Positions 37,581 to 52,500 of a stretch of DNA of 64,000 nt are shown here, in pieces. How positions within the stretch are numbered: the stretch's first letter is position 1; each line of letters begins with the position of its first letter. This stretch comes from Marchantia polymorpha subsp. ruderalis (Eukaryota; Streptophyta; Marchantiopsida; Marchantiales; Marchantiaceae). The notes under the pieces are model-generated. The model did not search any database, was not told where the DNA came from, and saw only the letters and a program-made list of their open reading frames with translations. Both the position numbers and the translations under genes were made by a program. The stretch spans positions 6,274,501-6,338,500 of the forward strand of contig AP031351.1 of assembly GCA_037833965.1 (NCBI GenBank), given 5' to 3'.

Positions 37581-40500
37581 ATGACTTCTCATTTGGCTGC
37601 TCAACTCCAGGCATTGGCTGTAGCCAATGGTGCCTCTACGAAGGCCAAGCAATCCACACGCCCATCTCTGCTATACCATCCTTCCAAAGCAGCTGATATC
37701 GATGTTCGCACCATCTTCGATGCAGCTGAAGCAGGTGTGATCATTAGTAATCAACCCCTACACATTTGGCTGCCGCTGAAGTCTGATTATCACAGTCTAA
37801 ATGGTCTCTTTGAAATTCAGGCTCTCAGCCTTCTGATTCAGTTGAAATCCTTGAGAATAATACGAGGGCTCAAAATGTCGATTTTTCTTAATCGGTTTGG
37901 ATACAGCCCTCGAGATCTGAACTCAGAATATTCCGAAGTAAGGCGAGTTTCTGCACATTGTGTAGAACACACTGCTGGAATTGTCCGAGCTTTACCTCCA
38001 GTGGGCAAGTCACTGTCGGGTTTGCTGTATCAACACATCTTTTGTGGGATTCTCTTTGGGAATTCGGAGATTTCCTGCAGCGAACAGAGCATCTGCTGGG
38101 CGTCGATAATTGAACCTTTTTGGGTGGGCTGTTTTGGACAGGTTTGGAAGAGCTTGTCCTTATGGATGGTCGCTTCAAAATATACCGGCATTCGTTATTC
38201 AACTCAAACAAAATTTACGAGGACAGGGAACTGCAAACCAAAGAAGAAAACGAGAAGCTGGACACTCTTATATCTGCGTATCTTCGATTGTTAGCTGGCT
38301 ACGTCCTTTTGACCCCGGCACATAGCACACTGGAATACCTCATCAGACGATACAAGTATGTCCTGTAGACCACTGTTTTTATAAGGCATAACCTTTGTAT
38401 ATTTTGTTGCGGAGTAATTGGCTTTATGAAATGAGCTATTAATCTAAATCTTTTCATACTATCCTCCTACCAAATTGTGTGTTTTCTGAGTTATAAACGA
38501 TTGGCTCCCGAATTTGGACATTTACACAGGATTGAAGTCTATAACGCAGAAGACGTGGTTCTATGTGTTCTCCCCTGCCATGAGACCACCTTGTTTGTGA
38601 GGATAATTCAACTACTTCACTTGAAGTAAGTTCTAGTTCTCCTCAGTTTTCTCAATTTGTATCCTTATTTTCGCTCATGATGGTTTGTTTTCTACTTCAG
38701 TTAAAATGCAGATCACAAACCGGCAATATCAAAGAAGAATTGTTGTTGACCATATTTTGAACAAAACGTTCTAAACCTTGGTCTTGCATTCCAGAAAGAC
38801 TCGCTGGCATTTCTTGGACGCTCTGAAGGAAACAGGTGGACCTCCTCCCAGACAATGGCTTGTAAAGAAATGTACTTCGGACCTGTCAGTTTTGGAAGCT
38901 ATATGTGACTCGGTAAGAATTTTGGTCATACAGTGTAGAGTGTCTTGTTGCCAGTGTGGGAGCTCTTCGATTTCCCGCATTTTCGAATAATGACCTCTTG
39001 TTGATCCTTGCAGCCAAGGGTCTACAAGAAACATGTGGATATTCACGTCGATGATGTATCTGTTTCTAATTGATCTAGACCCATCTGCTTTAATTGGAGG
39101 GTTATTGTGGACTTTGATTGGAGGGTACCCTTTTGACATATCTTTTCACATTTCAGGCCATGTCTGTTTCAGCTTTAGCTGTAAAAGCGAAGACCATAAT
39201 TTCTTTCACGTTCGTTGTCATCATTGAAACCCTGGCTGAAGTGCGTACGGTGACATCTGAGATAGTGAACAGGATCCAACCCCTCATATTACACAGCTTG
39301 GACAAGAAATTGGACGAGGACTACCGGGTAATGCCTGTCTCTTCATTGGCTTTCTAGCACTTTCAACCATAATCCAAATTAGTCTTGTAGATCTGTCATA
39401 ACCTAAGTGCACCGTTTATTTGTGTTTGGAATGAAAGGATGAGCACAGTCACTACTATCGCTGAAAGCCCACTCTACCAACTGTGAAATTATGAGATTAA
39501 CGCCGTTGGTTGTCTTCCAGGTTGGAGCTTTGATGGTTGTTGGTGCATTGGCAAATAGGACTACGTTGTCGCAGTCATTTGTTGATGCATTATTTGATCT
39601 CATTGCCAGAGCTTTTGTGAGGGGCCTGAAGCGAGATGGAGCTTCTCTTCTTCAGCTACAAATTATGGTCCTAATTCAGCTGGTGCAGGTTAGTCGCTTT
39701 TAAGTTTTGCCTGCTTGCAAAGTCTCTGCGTGTTCATGTGGTGGATAGTTTTCCGAATTTTTGTACTTTCTTCCTTATGTCGGCCTGTAACTTTTTTCTA
39801 CCTGTCGTACATTGCAAACATTGACGGTTATACTGTTCTGAGAGCGCTCATATTTTCTATTGATGCATCCAGACTCAGGAATTGGTGGCTTTCCCTTTGA
39901 AGGCATTCAAAACTCTTGTGAAGACAAGGTAAGCACACTTTATGGTGCTCATATAGCCAACCAAAGTTTCGTCTCTTATTTTGGACACCCTCTGTAGCTT
40001 TTACCTAGATTAGAAGGTGTTAGCAAAGTGGGTTAGCGAGATTCAGCAAAACACTAACGCTTATTCTAAAACCTGAGATGACTCATTTTGAGAATTGAAA
40101 CATCGATATTGCGAATTTGCTTGTAGATGTTTACTAGAATATATTGTCGGTAGTCCTATTGATTCAGAGTTGTTGTGTTCGTATCTTTATCGCAGAGATT
40201 TTTTGTCCATGTTGACTGATCTTGCCAAGGTCTTTCACGCTCAAAAGTTTCTCAAGCTTTACGTTCAAGCTTTACTAGACCATTGGTAAGTTTCAAAACT
40301 CGCTGGGTAGCTTCGTCCAGCGATGAGCAAATTCACCCCAAGTTTTTTGAGTTATTGGGCCGGGAGGAGTTACCATCTTATTCATGATGGAATTTTTGCT
40401 TCTTGTTTGCAGCTTGATTAACGAGCATTACGAGATGGCTCTTGTTCATGCCATAAATCTTCTTCCCTTGACCCACCAAGCGGAGACAATGGTGGTGAAG

Positions 40501-43500
40501 CTTTTGGACCTTGGATTCGGAAGCGAGGGAGATGCTGACTCGTCAAAACTAAGTGAGCTCTACTTTCTAGGACATCTATGAAAACCTTACACAGCTTAGG
40601 TCAGGGAATGTTACAGAGGAAGCTACTCTTGTAGCAAGAATACAGGAGGCAACTTCAAATTAACATGCACGATAAAAAACGCCACTTGCTTTCGTGGGCT
40701 TAACTTCTCAGAGCTGTCTGTGCGCTACGCCCAGGTCGCCAGCGGTAGGAAGTTTGAGGGAATATTGATTCGGAGTTAGGCACTACAAGCTCTCAAAGTA
40801 CCTCTTGCTTTAACCATAATTTTTTGCTTGCTATAGGGAACTTTGTCAAGAGGCTTATACAAGCCGCCGAGACGTGATATCCCGTAGAATATTGAGGGAA
40901 TATTGATTTGGAGTTAGGCTCTAGAAGCTCTCAAAGTACCTCTTGCTTTAACCATAACCTTTTGCTTGCTATAGGGAACTTTGTCAAGAGGCTTATACAA
41001 GCCGTCGAGACGCGATATCCTGTGGAACTGGACAAAGGAGTTAGTACCTTCTTTAGGGTAAGGTGTCCGATCTTACCTCATGAGCAAAGGCTGAAGTAAT
41101 TAAAGGTACAGTTGTTTGTTGTTGCATGTATGTGTCAGCCATGTTTCTTTCAAGGTTGCCAACAGGCTTTATGCTTGTTTTTTTCTTCAGAATTCCAAAC
41201 TCTCGACTAAGGATAAGAAGGATAGTCCACTTTTCGACTTCTTAACTCAAATTTTCCGAGGCAGTCTACGTTCTCCTCTTAAGGAGTCGAATATGAGCCT
41301 GTATCTTTCTATCGATCATCCACAGGTAACACATGAGACTTTTCAATTTCAGTATGGTCTTCAGTCTTTCTTAGGGTATCTAGCAACAACAACCAGTTTT
41401 GTTTCGTTCGATCCCCAACCCTGATGGCTTCTTTAACGCTTTTGATGCCCCATATCTTTTCAGGCTCAAATCAGAGAGCTTGCCCTCAAGAAGCTCTCTG
41501 AACTAGCTGCAGCATCAAGCCCAGACGAGCAAGGAGAGGTAGGACGTTGCCTTCACGTGGAAGCAGTGAATCCTCTTTATCCTTTGACTGTACATCACTG
41601 GTTTTTGCCTTGCCTATTGTAAGCTAGGTTTGCAATATTTTGTATCGAGGTGTCCTCCCGGGCACTTACAAAGATTTTTGCAAGAGCTGTTTGTACCTGA
41701 CGGCATCTCTGGACCGTGCAGATGAACACTGTCTTGCGAGAGGCTTATATGCGTCGTCTTAGTGATGATAACTATAACATTTTACGGGCTGTTATATCTG
41801 CCGACGATCTCGTTAAGCTTGTTCCATCCGAGCGACTCCTACACTCGCTTTCATCTATCCTTGGCACATGCTCTATGAAAATATCTGAAGGTACAACTTT
41901 GCCTTTCTAACTCAAGTCATGAAATATCGGTTCTTTGTTTTGAATATATGATATGAGCTGGACAATGTCAGCCTGTGGAAGGTTATGATATAGGACTAAC
42001 TCGTCCGTTTCTGCTGTTTTTCTCAGGCAGCGATTCGTCGACTAGTGACGTGAAGTCTATAGCCAAGAAGACAGTCCATCTTCTTGCGACTCGGTTTTTA
42101 GAACAACACCCGAGTTACGTGGAGGCCGTTGGTCTTGTTTTTATGGACCACCTGCTTCAAAATCCAAAGGTCCGTAGTGCACCAACATCACTTTTGATAG
42201 TTAGTGTCCGAGTTCACATTAACTTAACGTCTTTTTCTCACTTTCGTCCGCTGGTTTGCTCAACCAAGAACACAAGCGATTTGGGACTAGTTCAGAAAGC
42301 ATGTGTAGAGCTCGAATACGAGAAGTTTTTTTAAGAATGTGACCTCACTAAAGCTCGTGCTATATTCAACATAATACCTGCAGACGCGGAGACTCAACAA
42401 GTACGTGTTGGAGGCAGCTGGGACATTAAATTTTTCATTCTTCAAGAACTTGTCGAAAGTTCTCGAGCAAACACCTTTCCAAAATGAGAAGGAAAACATG
42501 AAAGCCAAGGTCTTGGTCCAAGACTTTGTTTAATGCCTCTTTCTCATCATAGTCGTAAGGTTATGTAGAACGTGCTTGAATTTTGTTTCATAGCCCTCGG
42601 AGATAGATGGGTTTATCGGTGTCATGACACCCCAATAGATGGTCTTATACTAAATTCTGCTTAGTTTCTTGCAGTAGCCAGCTCTTGTTTAGAACAACCA
42701 GTGGTAACTCTGCCGTATTCTTTGACATCCTCCAGGAGAAGGTGGAGAAGCAAAAGGAATGGATTGCAACTGTCAATCAGAAGATAGTCAAATGTTTGGC
42801 GGTACGAGTCAGTAAAGAACCGAATACTTTCGCGCCTTTCCTTCTCAGATCGAATATGAGTGACGATTCAAAAGTTCTCGCGGTTCTCGTTCTTCTTCAG
42901 TGTTTTCACAAACACACGAAAGGTTCAAATCTAAACTTTACTTTGCTCTGCCAGATCAAAGACACTCTATCTGGACGGTCTGTTACTCTTTGAGTTTGAT
43001 ACTCCTAGCTATCCGTTGGGTGTCGATAGCAGGCTTAATTATTCAAATTAGGCTTGCTTTACTGCCTCAAAATCAGTTGTCATCTATAAGGCAACCGCAA
43101 AGGTGGATACAATGGTTTTCATCACATTTGAAAGCAAGTGTCAACGTTTTCTGGGCAAAATCGTCTCTACCAGAAAGACTTAAATCAAACAGTAGTCTTT
43201 CTTCCTCCTCATTTTTTCTCTTTAACTCCTTCGCTCCGAATTCTTAGGGCCGCTCATCCTGGTCGTGGAGTCTAAGCTCTTAAGCTCAAACAGGCGAATA
43301 AAGACGACCCATCTAAAATTGATCATTGTACCGCAGATATCACTCCAAGTTTTGTCGAAACTTCTCTACGGTGGCTTAGAGATGAGTGGACAAGTGTAGG
43401 TTCTCGAATATCGTCACCAGTGCCGGAGCTTCAAAAGGTAATCGATTTCTGACATGTGGCATTCACTCACGTAGCGTTGCATTTTAAGTAACATTCGAAT

Positions 43501-46500
43501 ATTACATTGGTGAAAATGTTTTGCAACCGGTACATGTCTCTCTCGCACAGGCGATCTGTACTTTTGAGTTCTTGTCGAGAAGTTCTATACTTTTGGTGAT
43601 GTACTATAATCGATTGTCTTGTATGTACAGATCGACTATTCTGCATGGCAAGATGTATTCTATGTACCTGAGTCTAGCTCAACGTATGTATATATGGAGC
43701 TTTTACTTCGTGCTTTGCACAGCTTAGTCGTATGTGTGCCTATCACCACCGATGTGAACTTAGAGGTACAGCTCATACCTGAGTGGGTCCTGCAGAGTGC
43801 GTTTTATTGAACAGTTTTGGATATTTGGTTCTCATTTAAAACAAGTAACATCAAAAGCATGGTGCTGACAGATTTACACACTCCGATCAACTGATGGCCA
43901 GAGTTATGAATTAAGAAATGTATTAGCTCTTGGATTTTGCTATGAGAATGCAAGGTCAGAGCTCCTCCGCTACTTGCAAGTTCAGGGTATTCACTTTCAG
44001 TTCGGTACACTTGCAGAAGGACGGTGGAATCGGCCAAGATACCAGAAATGAGCTCTTTGTTTTCTTTGCCGGATTCTCTTCTGTGAAAATCTTCATCCCT
44101 CACATTGAGCTCCTTCTGAGCTGCCTACCTGCCCCAGATACTTTCACATTTTTGTCTAAGTTCTTCATCTCGGAAGGTACCATAAACGTGATGTCGTTTT
44201 CACAAACGATGGAAGATAAAATTCCTGGTTTTTGCGCATGTGTTTTTGTTTACAGTCATACTACAGCTTTCATAACGTCTCCAATTCAATGCCACCCTTA
44301 AAATGTCAGTCACAGCCCCCAGGGCTCGTACGTCATACGTGTACTTGGTCTCGCTATTTATGTACACAAGAAGACAAAGACGTGTTTTTCCAACCTCGAG
44401 GATACGTTGTTCAGCATCTACTTTTGGATATAACATGACTATCGTCTGCAGGATCAGCTGTTCCTGCGTTCGTCCAAGTTCATAGTTTGGATGTACTAGC
44501 TTCTCAGCTTCTGAACTGCTCAAGCAAGTTGAAGGGGTCTGATGGCATATCGGTTAATCATCTTGAAGGCATACTTCCCTCGTTGCTAGTGGCATTATCT
44601 AGTCCGCTTAAGGTACTTGTCAGGACTTCAGTTTCGCTTCGTGCTTTTTCCTAAAGCCCATGAAAATAATAATAGGGTTTAATTTCGCTAATTCTAGGGG
44701 AAGGGGATGGATTTCGTAGGTCATATGTACTCCGGTCCTGTCTGTACATAAAATCTAGCAAAATCTTTATGAATATCTTTTATTGATGTGGTTGACTATT
44801 TAGGGGTTTTAATATAGCTGAATCTAGGTATTTACTTAGATTATAGTTAGCCATCGTATAGGCTTGCCGTATTCGTAATTTTATTCTTTTGGCGGTGTAT
44901 GTCCTAATCAATCTAGCCTATGCAGTTATCCTCGTTATTTACTTCTTTCGCGCTCTGTGGCCAGGCTGTCCGTACCAGTGCCATTAGGTGCTTGGAAAAT
45001 CTACTTATTACATGGGACAAGCTGGGTCAACGAGGGAAGAAAGGTACATCTTTTATGTCTTATAGAGGTTCTTGTCGCGTGTCTTTTATTCACCAGAGGT
45101 AGCCGAAAGAAGCAGAAGCTGAATTTGTTCTTTCAGTCCTCCTCAGTGACTTTCTGGGTCTGTCGACCTCATGCTATGACATGCAGAACCAAGGAGTATT
45201 GATCAATGCACAGCATTACGAGTTTATTACTGCTCAACACTTGCTTATGATTTCTTATAACTTGTCTGTGTAGGACTGAAGAAAGCACAATCCGCTTTCC
45301 TGGATCCTGCCACATTTGGAAATGTTATCCGAGCTTTGGTGGCAGCAAGAGAAACCTTTATTGGGAGTGGAACTTCTCTTGGTCAGTTTCTCTCTGAGAA
45401 ATTCGGTCCCAGCCAAGGTTCGGCTATGGAAATGGACACGAAAGGGTATGCAACCTCTTTTGTGCAGGGTTTCGGCAAGATGAAGATGCATAAACTGCAG
45501 TTCACATGTTTATGATTTTGCCTCTTTGAGTAGGTAGGGCAAGGAATCCACGAGTCACTGAAAGTCGCCTTTGGCTAGTTCACGCCTCGGGTATGATGTA
45601 GTGTATAACATGTAACATTATTTCCAATTGGTAGGAATGGAGATGCAAGCCACCAGTCAGTCGTGTGCTTCCTCGTCGATCATACCTTCCGTCTGCCTGT
45701 GCATGCCCAGGTAATTTGCCGTCTATCCTGCCCCTTTCTCGTTGTACTGTTGGACATCTATTTTCTTGGTTCTAATTCCTTACATTTTCATCAGTTAAAA
45801 TGGTGCTAAATTGCATTGTGTATATGTTTTACAGCGAGTGATATTTTCAGCTCTTCAAGGAATTGCACACGGTTCTGAGCTCGTTAGTGCAACTCATGAG
45901 AGATTCAAACAACTCGTGGAGTGTCGAAAGCTCTGCCATCTGCAAAATCCTTCGGAAGGAACATTTGAAAAGCTAACACAGGGCGAAGTTCAACTTTTGG
46001 AAGTTTTAGTTCAAGTAAGTCTCAATTTCGAAGACTATAACATGCCTACACCGTAGCAATCGATTCTCACTCTGAATGGTTGTAGAGAATAGAGTTTCTC
46101 GCTCAAACTTTTTAGTAAACAAACCAATTTAGGAGAGCCGAGCTACTCGCAGCTGAGTTACTCCTTCCTTTCAAGCATGATTACTCTTCTGTGCGAAATG
46201 CTAATGTCATTGTGGTATGGTTACACAGATGTATACACCTGAAGTAATCCTTGATGACGATAAATTCATACCTGCGTTCCTCGAAACTCTTCTGGTAAGC
46301 TCTCAGGTGTTTGGCACTTGAGGATTGAGAGGTTTCCTATAGACTTCTATTTCTATCCTGATTCGGTTTCTATCGAAGAGTTCTTTACATCTTTTCCGCC
46401 ATATCTTTCTGCCAACACTGCCAATTGACTTCTCTTGGATGCCTATCTACCGCCACACCACATGTTAGCCGAGATAAGGTTTTGCTGTGAAGGTATTCTT

Positions 46501-49500
46501 CAAATGACGCAATCATATCATGAAATGTATACTGAAGGTCGAGTAAATACTATCTTTTCATGGACGAATATATGACATCCCGGACGTGTTGTATTTCAGA
46601 TCGAAGGAGGATCTTTACTAGACGCTGCTGTAGTACAACCATGCTTTGCAGCGCTGAAGTGCTTGAAGCCAAATTTCTACGCTGCTCTCAGTAGTCCATC
46701 ACAGGTTTACATCTTGAAATTTTATCCTATGTTATCTCTTGTTTTCTACTACTGCTACTGTTAATCTTGCTATCACCCGTTGAGATGAGATTATCTGGGT
46801 TGATACAACACAAGCATATTACCGTTGCAAGTAGTAGTACTCTTGGAAATACTCCTGCTGTTTACAAACTCCCGGTTCGTATATGCAGTCTATACTAAAG
46901 ATTTAAAGAAGTAATCCGTCAGTTACATATGTTATTGATTTGCTCTGTACTGGTCATCATTACAGGATTTGGTGTTTCAATCTCTCATCAACCTGTCCAC
47001 TATCGACAATGAAGTACTTCGCTCTGAAGCGCATTCTGTACTCAGAGCAATCAAGGTAATATCAATTGTAAAGCATTAAAAGAAGCAGCAGCTTCGCAAT
47101 TGTTGAATCTGCTCCACACAGACCACATCGTATACGGCCCCTTCTTTGGAATCTAATTTATCTTCTTTGCTTTTCATGCGGACTTAGATTGGATGTCGTT
47201 TTGTTGGCATCGTAACTTTTCTATCTCTACTTCTCTATGGCCTTCAGGTAACCATAGCAGATGTACGCAGTAAATTATGGTGACTAAATGGAGTTGTGTT
47301 CTGTGCTTGTGGTGTCTTAAAGATCGACGCGACAACGGTAGCAAGACACGTAGGATATTTATTGAAAGAGGAGCCTAAGCCAACCGTTGTTGCGAGAAAA
47401 AAGAAGAGAAGTAAAGTGGTGGAATCTTCACCCTCTCAATGCGAAAATTGGCCTCTTAAAGGCCGTTTGCAAAGTAGCACGTCTTCTATCTTGGAGCTTC
47501 TTCTGTGGAAGTCGGACATGCACGGAAGGTACAAGACTGCTTAGTAGATTTAGAAAATGTGTGCCAAACTTGCAGCGTAGGAGAATTTTCACCTACCATT
47601 GTCGTGTGTCACGTTTCTCATAGGTGGAAGATGTACATTGATAATTGATGTTCTAGACTGGAACTTTTAGACTGGGGAACGTGGGGTGTTTATATATCTT
47701 AAATTATGTCAAGTTCTGCCCATGCCTATGATGTTTCGCTTACGCTATCATATTTGGCATTGGGAACACACAGGCAAGTACTCGTCTCTCCTTTGTGCAA
47801 ACTTTTGAGGAGCATCATCAGCGGAGTGTGGCCTGTTTCGAGCAATGAAGAAGACGCTTCCATGGAGGAAGCCGCTGCAAAGAAAGAGCGAGATTCAGCT
47901 CAAGCTGGGACTGTTATAAATATACATCACCTTTTGTTGATGATCTTGGATTTTATAGCACGAGACCTCGTTTCTAAAGAGGACAATTCGAAGGTACGGG
48001 GTTGTCGATATTATCTTCATTCTCAAGTTAGTCTCTTGAGTACTTGCTCTACTATATCAATTACCTCAGACTTTCAATCATAACTCCGAGGCTTTACTAA
48101 ATCACTTCTACATTTTAGTTTGTGTAGTAGGTGTTAGTATTTTCTCTGCTGAAATTGCTGATATACTTTCGAGGTCTAAATTCGTTGGACTTACTCTACA
48201 CGCAATTGGCTGCACATCACAGGACACTACAAATCAGACTGGATTCGATGTTGATGCGGTTGTTGTCTCTGTAAACAAGGCAACAGATGCAGCAACAAGA
48301 AATTATGCCCTTGCCTTACTCACCTCGTTAGGAAAATTAATACCTCAAGAAGTTTTGAAGCACGTGATTGACATCCTCGGAGTAGTCGGGGAGTCGAGTG
48401 TAACGCAGGTAAAATTTTAATCTATTTAGATTCAAATGCAGATGTGAATCTTGACATCTAGATGGGATGCAAGGAGCCGTAGGACGGGAAACTGTCACGT
48501 ACGGTTCTGAGTTTGTGGCGAGGTGGGAGACCCCTGGTCGACCATAACATGTTAGCAGATGTTGTCACCATCATAAGGTTTCTATGCTGTATCTTTTCAA
48601 GTTTGTCTTAGCTTCATCAGACGCTACTTTGATAGACCGAAATAGGAAGATATTAGCTCAAGGTAGAATTTCATGTCCACCAGGTGGACAGTTCTTAACG
48701 CAGCTTTCTCTGTTTCTCAGGATGACAGTCATTCGCATGAAGTCGTTTCGCAAATGTTGACAGCTGTTGTACCAGTTTGGTTAGCCGTGGAGAAAGATCC
48801 AACAGCACTGCTGCAGGTAATAGGGTACTTCATAGTTTCTGGATTGTCTGGAGCTTCAGCTTGAAGCTCCAGACAATACTCCAGACAATAAATCATGATA
48901 AATTTGCATGATGACACCCAGTTAGGTTGAACGAGGCGAGAGGCCTGGATTGGATGTACTTATGACCACCAACTTGAAGAAAGTTTTCCTTGTCTTATAT
49001 AGTGCTCTCTCCTTTCCTCTTCCTTATGCCAAAGTCAGTAGCTTCTTCCTTGCAAGCATGGGGGATGCAACGACTTTTTAAATGAGTAAATTTCCTCAAT
49101 GGCCATTTCATTCTTACGCTATGTTTTGATTGAAATAAATTTGTCCTCTTCTGATGTTGAACATGCTTAATGAACAGGTATTTGTGAATGCCCTGCCAAG
49201 AGTTCCACCCCATCGGAGGATGACCCTGGTTACAAATCTTCTCAGGTGACGGCTGGTGAACTGTTTTTCCTTTATTCACATGTTATTTATCACGGGTGTG
49301 GATCAGTCTGGACCATGTCCTATCTCATGTCTGTCAAGTTCTATTTAGACTATAGTAGACCTCAATTTTCTATTAGCAAATTTCCGGTCATGACTCTGAA
49401 TACCATGTTCAGAGTGACAGCAGTCGAAGAGAGCCTGCACATCTTCGTCTACCTACTTTTGCGACAAGCGACTGTACACGATAGTTTGCAGATGGAGTTT

Positions 49501-52500
49501 GGAGCAACTTTGTGCAGACATTACTCTTTGGACGCAAGACTCCCTGCCATGGTCAAGCTGTTGAGTATGGTTAAGGTGGATAATAGAATGGCTTCAAGTG
49601 AAAAGTCTTCTGTGAAGAAATCTTGGTCAATTCAGCAGTCAGCCACTAAGTTTGTTGCTAACCAGTTGCGAAGTTCAGAAGGTCATGCCGACGCCGATAT
49701 CTCTGAAGTTCTTCAGGTAACTCGGAATAAGTGTTTAGCAGCTTTCATTCATAAGTGCATTTTCAGTACTTGAGTGCATGTTGTATAGAAGTATTTGTTT
49801 TTCAGTCATGTAAGTGCTTTTGTTTTCAACACTCACATCTTCAGGCGTGCATCGTGTAAAGTTTGGCCCCACAGAAATACAAACGTGAGCAGATCCTTCC
49901 AAAATCAGATAATGATCGTCTATGATGGTTTTCCTTGCAGTCGTCTTATGTTGCCTTGATGGAGCTAGTACTCTTACAACTCCAGACCCTAGGAAAGAGT
50001 GCCAGTATATCCAGCGCTTTAAAGAAAGATTGTCAAGATACGGCATGTTTCTTGTTGGACAATCTTACTCATTTGATGGCGTCTTCGGAATACATCAAAG
50101 GCATCAGCTTCTTGCTCACGCACTCAGATTCAAGCATACGAAGAAAGGTAAGTCCAGTTTGAATCAAGATAATCTTGAGTTCAAGACCTGTATTGCATGA
50201 TCTGGCTTGGGTGAAAGAGAGTGATTTAGAAGTTGGAAGGTTTCCTATCCATATGCTCTGAAATAGATCGAATAGAAGTCAAGAGTCCTAACGTTTGTAC
50301 TTCTGCAGGCCCTACGTATGTACGCAACAAAGTTGAAGGAGCAAGAGGTACCTAAGCGGATGAGGCAATCTAGACAGAAGCAGGCTTCTGGAAAGGTTAC
50401 CAATGAAGATTCTTTCACAAAGGAAGAGCTTGATATTCGCGTCCAAATTGTCAAGGATATCACAGATCTTCTCTCTGGTCCTAAAGAGGAGCAGAGTGTC
50501 AGTGCAAAGATCGCTGCCATTGATGCCCTGGATATTTCTGCACTCAAATTTGGAGGAAGAGTTCCAGAGATCTTCACGACAGCATTGTCAGCTCTTATTA
50601 AAAACTTCCAATCTCTAAATAGGACTCTTATTGCTGCGGCTTTGAGATGTGTGTCCACAATCTTAGCTCAGTTGGGTCCCCAAGCTTTACCTGTTCTACC
50701 GGACACTGTGATGGGTCTTTTTGATGTTGCAGACAAGACGCTTGGCCAACCACAGAAACCACTGTCCACAGCTGACGACCATGAAGATTTAGTATCAAGT
50801 GGCAGCGAACAATCTGACCTTCTGCTTGCAATCCTCCTCTCCATTGAAACCTTACTGGACAAGCTGGGATCTTTCCTCACTCCCTACTTGTCAAAGATAG
50901 TCGGTCTTGTTGTCTTGCAGCCCTCCTTGGTTACAGGTTCTGTAGTGGAAATTAGTAAGAAGGCCGAGGATGTACGACTTCTGATTCCAACAAAATTGCC
51001 GGTAAGGAATGAATGGACGAACGTTCTCTTCAATTAGAGTTCGAACGGTTATTATGGTTGGACCTTACGCTCGGGCTCAAAGAATGTATTCTTTCTTTTC
51101 TCATTGTTTTGATCTGCTCTAAGTTTTTAATCTATTTGCGATTTTCATGAACAGCTTATTGAATAGAACCTTTGAATGAAACTGAGATATTGGATGTGTT
51201 CAGGCTCGTCTCCTTTTGGATCCTCTCATGAGTGTATACAACAAGGCTGTCGAAGCGGGCGAAGATTCGACTTGTGCTCTCTTTGATATGCTTGGGGCAA
51301 TGACATCAAAGTTAGACCGTTCCTCAGTTGCAGCATATCACGCCAAAATTTTTAACTTCTGTTTGGCAGCATTTGATCTCCGCCGCAACTCTATCCATTT
51401 CCTCCCGAATATTTCACGGGTTGAGAACTCCGTAGTGTCGGCGATAGTGTCCCTGGTCATGAAATTGAGCGAGACCTCATTTAAACCATTGTTTGTGAAA
51501 GTTCTGGAATGGGCCGAATCTGAAGAGTCCACAGGAGTTTCCGTGGCGGGCAAAAGCGTCGACAGAAATATCGTTTTCTACAAGCTCGTAAATCAGCTGG
51601 CTGAAAAGCTCAGGTTCGCTTCTTTCAATGGACCTCCGTGATTATGATCACTCAAGAGCAACTAGTTTGCGTTTGTAACTTCTGGCTGGGTCAGGAGCAT
51701 ACCTCTCCAGGAATCTCTGGTCCAGTCAGAAATTCCTAGAAGAATCGTTGCAAACTTTCGTTGCTTAGCCCGAGAACTAAGGTCAAAGCGAAGGTCAACT
51801 ATGCAGGAGCCATTTACGCAACAGTCTTGACATTGAAACCCCCTTAACACAGTTCCCTCTTGTGTATGGTGTAGGTCTGTTTTTGTCCCCTACTTTCAGT
51901 ACCTCCTAAATGGATGTGTGCAATATCTCATGAGCGGAACAATCCCACAAAAGCCGAAGAAGAAGAAGAAGAAACAAGTAGAAGAACTATCAGCCAGTTC
52001 TTCAGAATGGCATCTCCGGCAATTGGTTCTTTCATCTTTGCACAAGTGTTTCTTGTACGATACAGTGGGCTTTTTGGATACAGCTAGATTTGAGGTAAGA
52101 TGCCTGTTTGACATTGTTCCTGCTCATCATTTTATGCCGTAAACTTTGGTTTTCAAGTTGAGACGGTTCTAACTTTACATTCTATCTTTTACTCCGCAGC
52201 AATTATTAGAGCCTGTCGTGACCCAAATTGGCGTGGACCCACCGACGGCACTCTCAACTACAAAGCACGTCCCTACTGTATCGGAAATGGACGATACAAT
52301 TGTATCTTGCTTGGGCCAGATGGCCTTGACCGCAGGAAGCGATCTCTTATGGAAACCTCTGAATCATGAGGTAAGACTAGTTTTCAGTACTGGACATTGG
52401 TGGTTATGTTGTCCGAATCATCCCTCATACCCACGGGTATGAGGTGACAGAGTAGAGTCAAACATTACTGTCCAGAAGATAGAGTCATCTTTTGTCGTTG

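Noticed and set aside
37888..38211. 107-codon minus-strand frame, and the long plus frame running from 37581 to 38294
   Set aside because: The minus frame is antisense to UTP10. The plus frame reads through a clear donor at 37735; splicing to 38142 restores the conserved UTP10 sequence.
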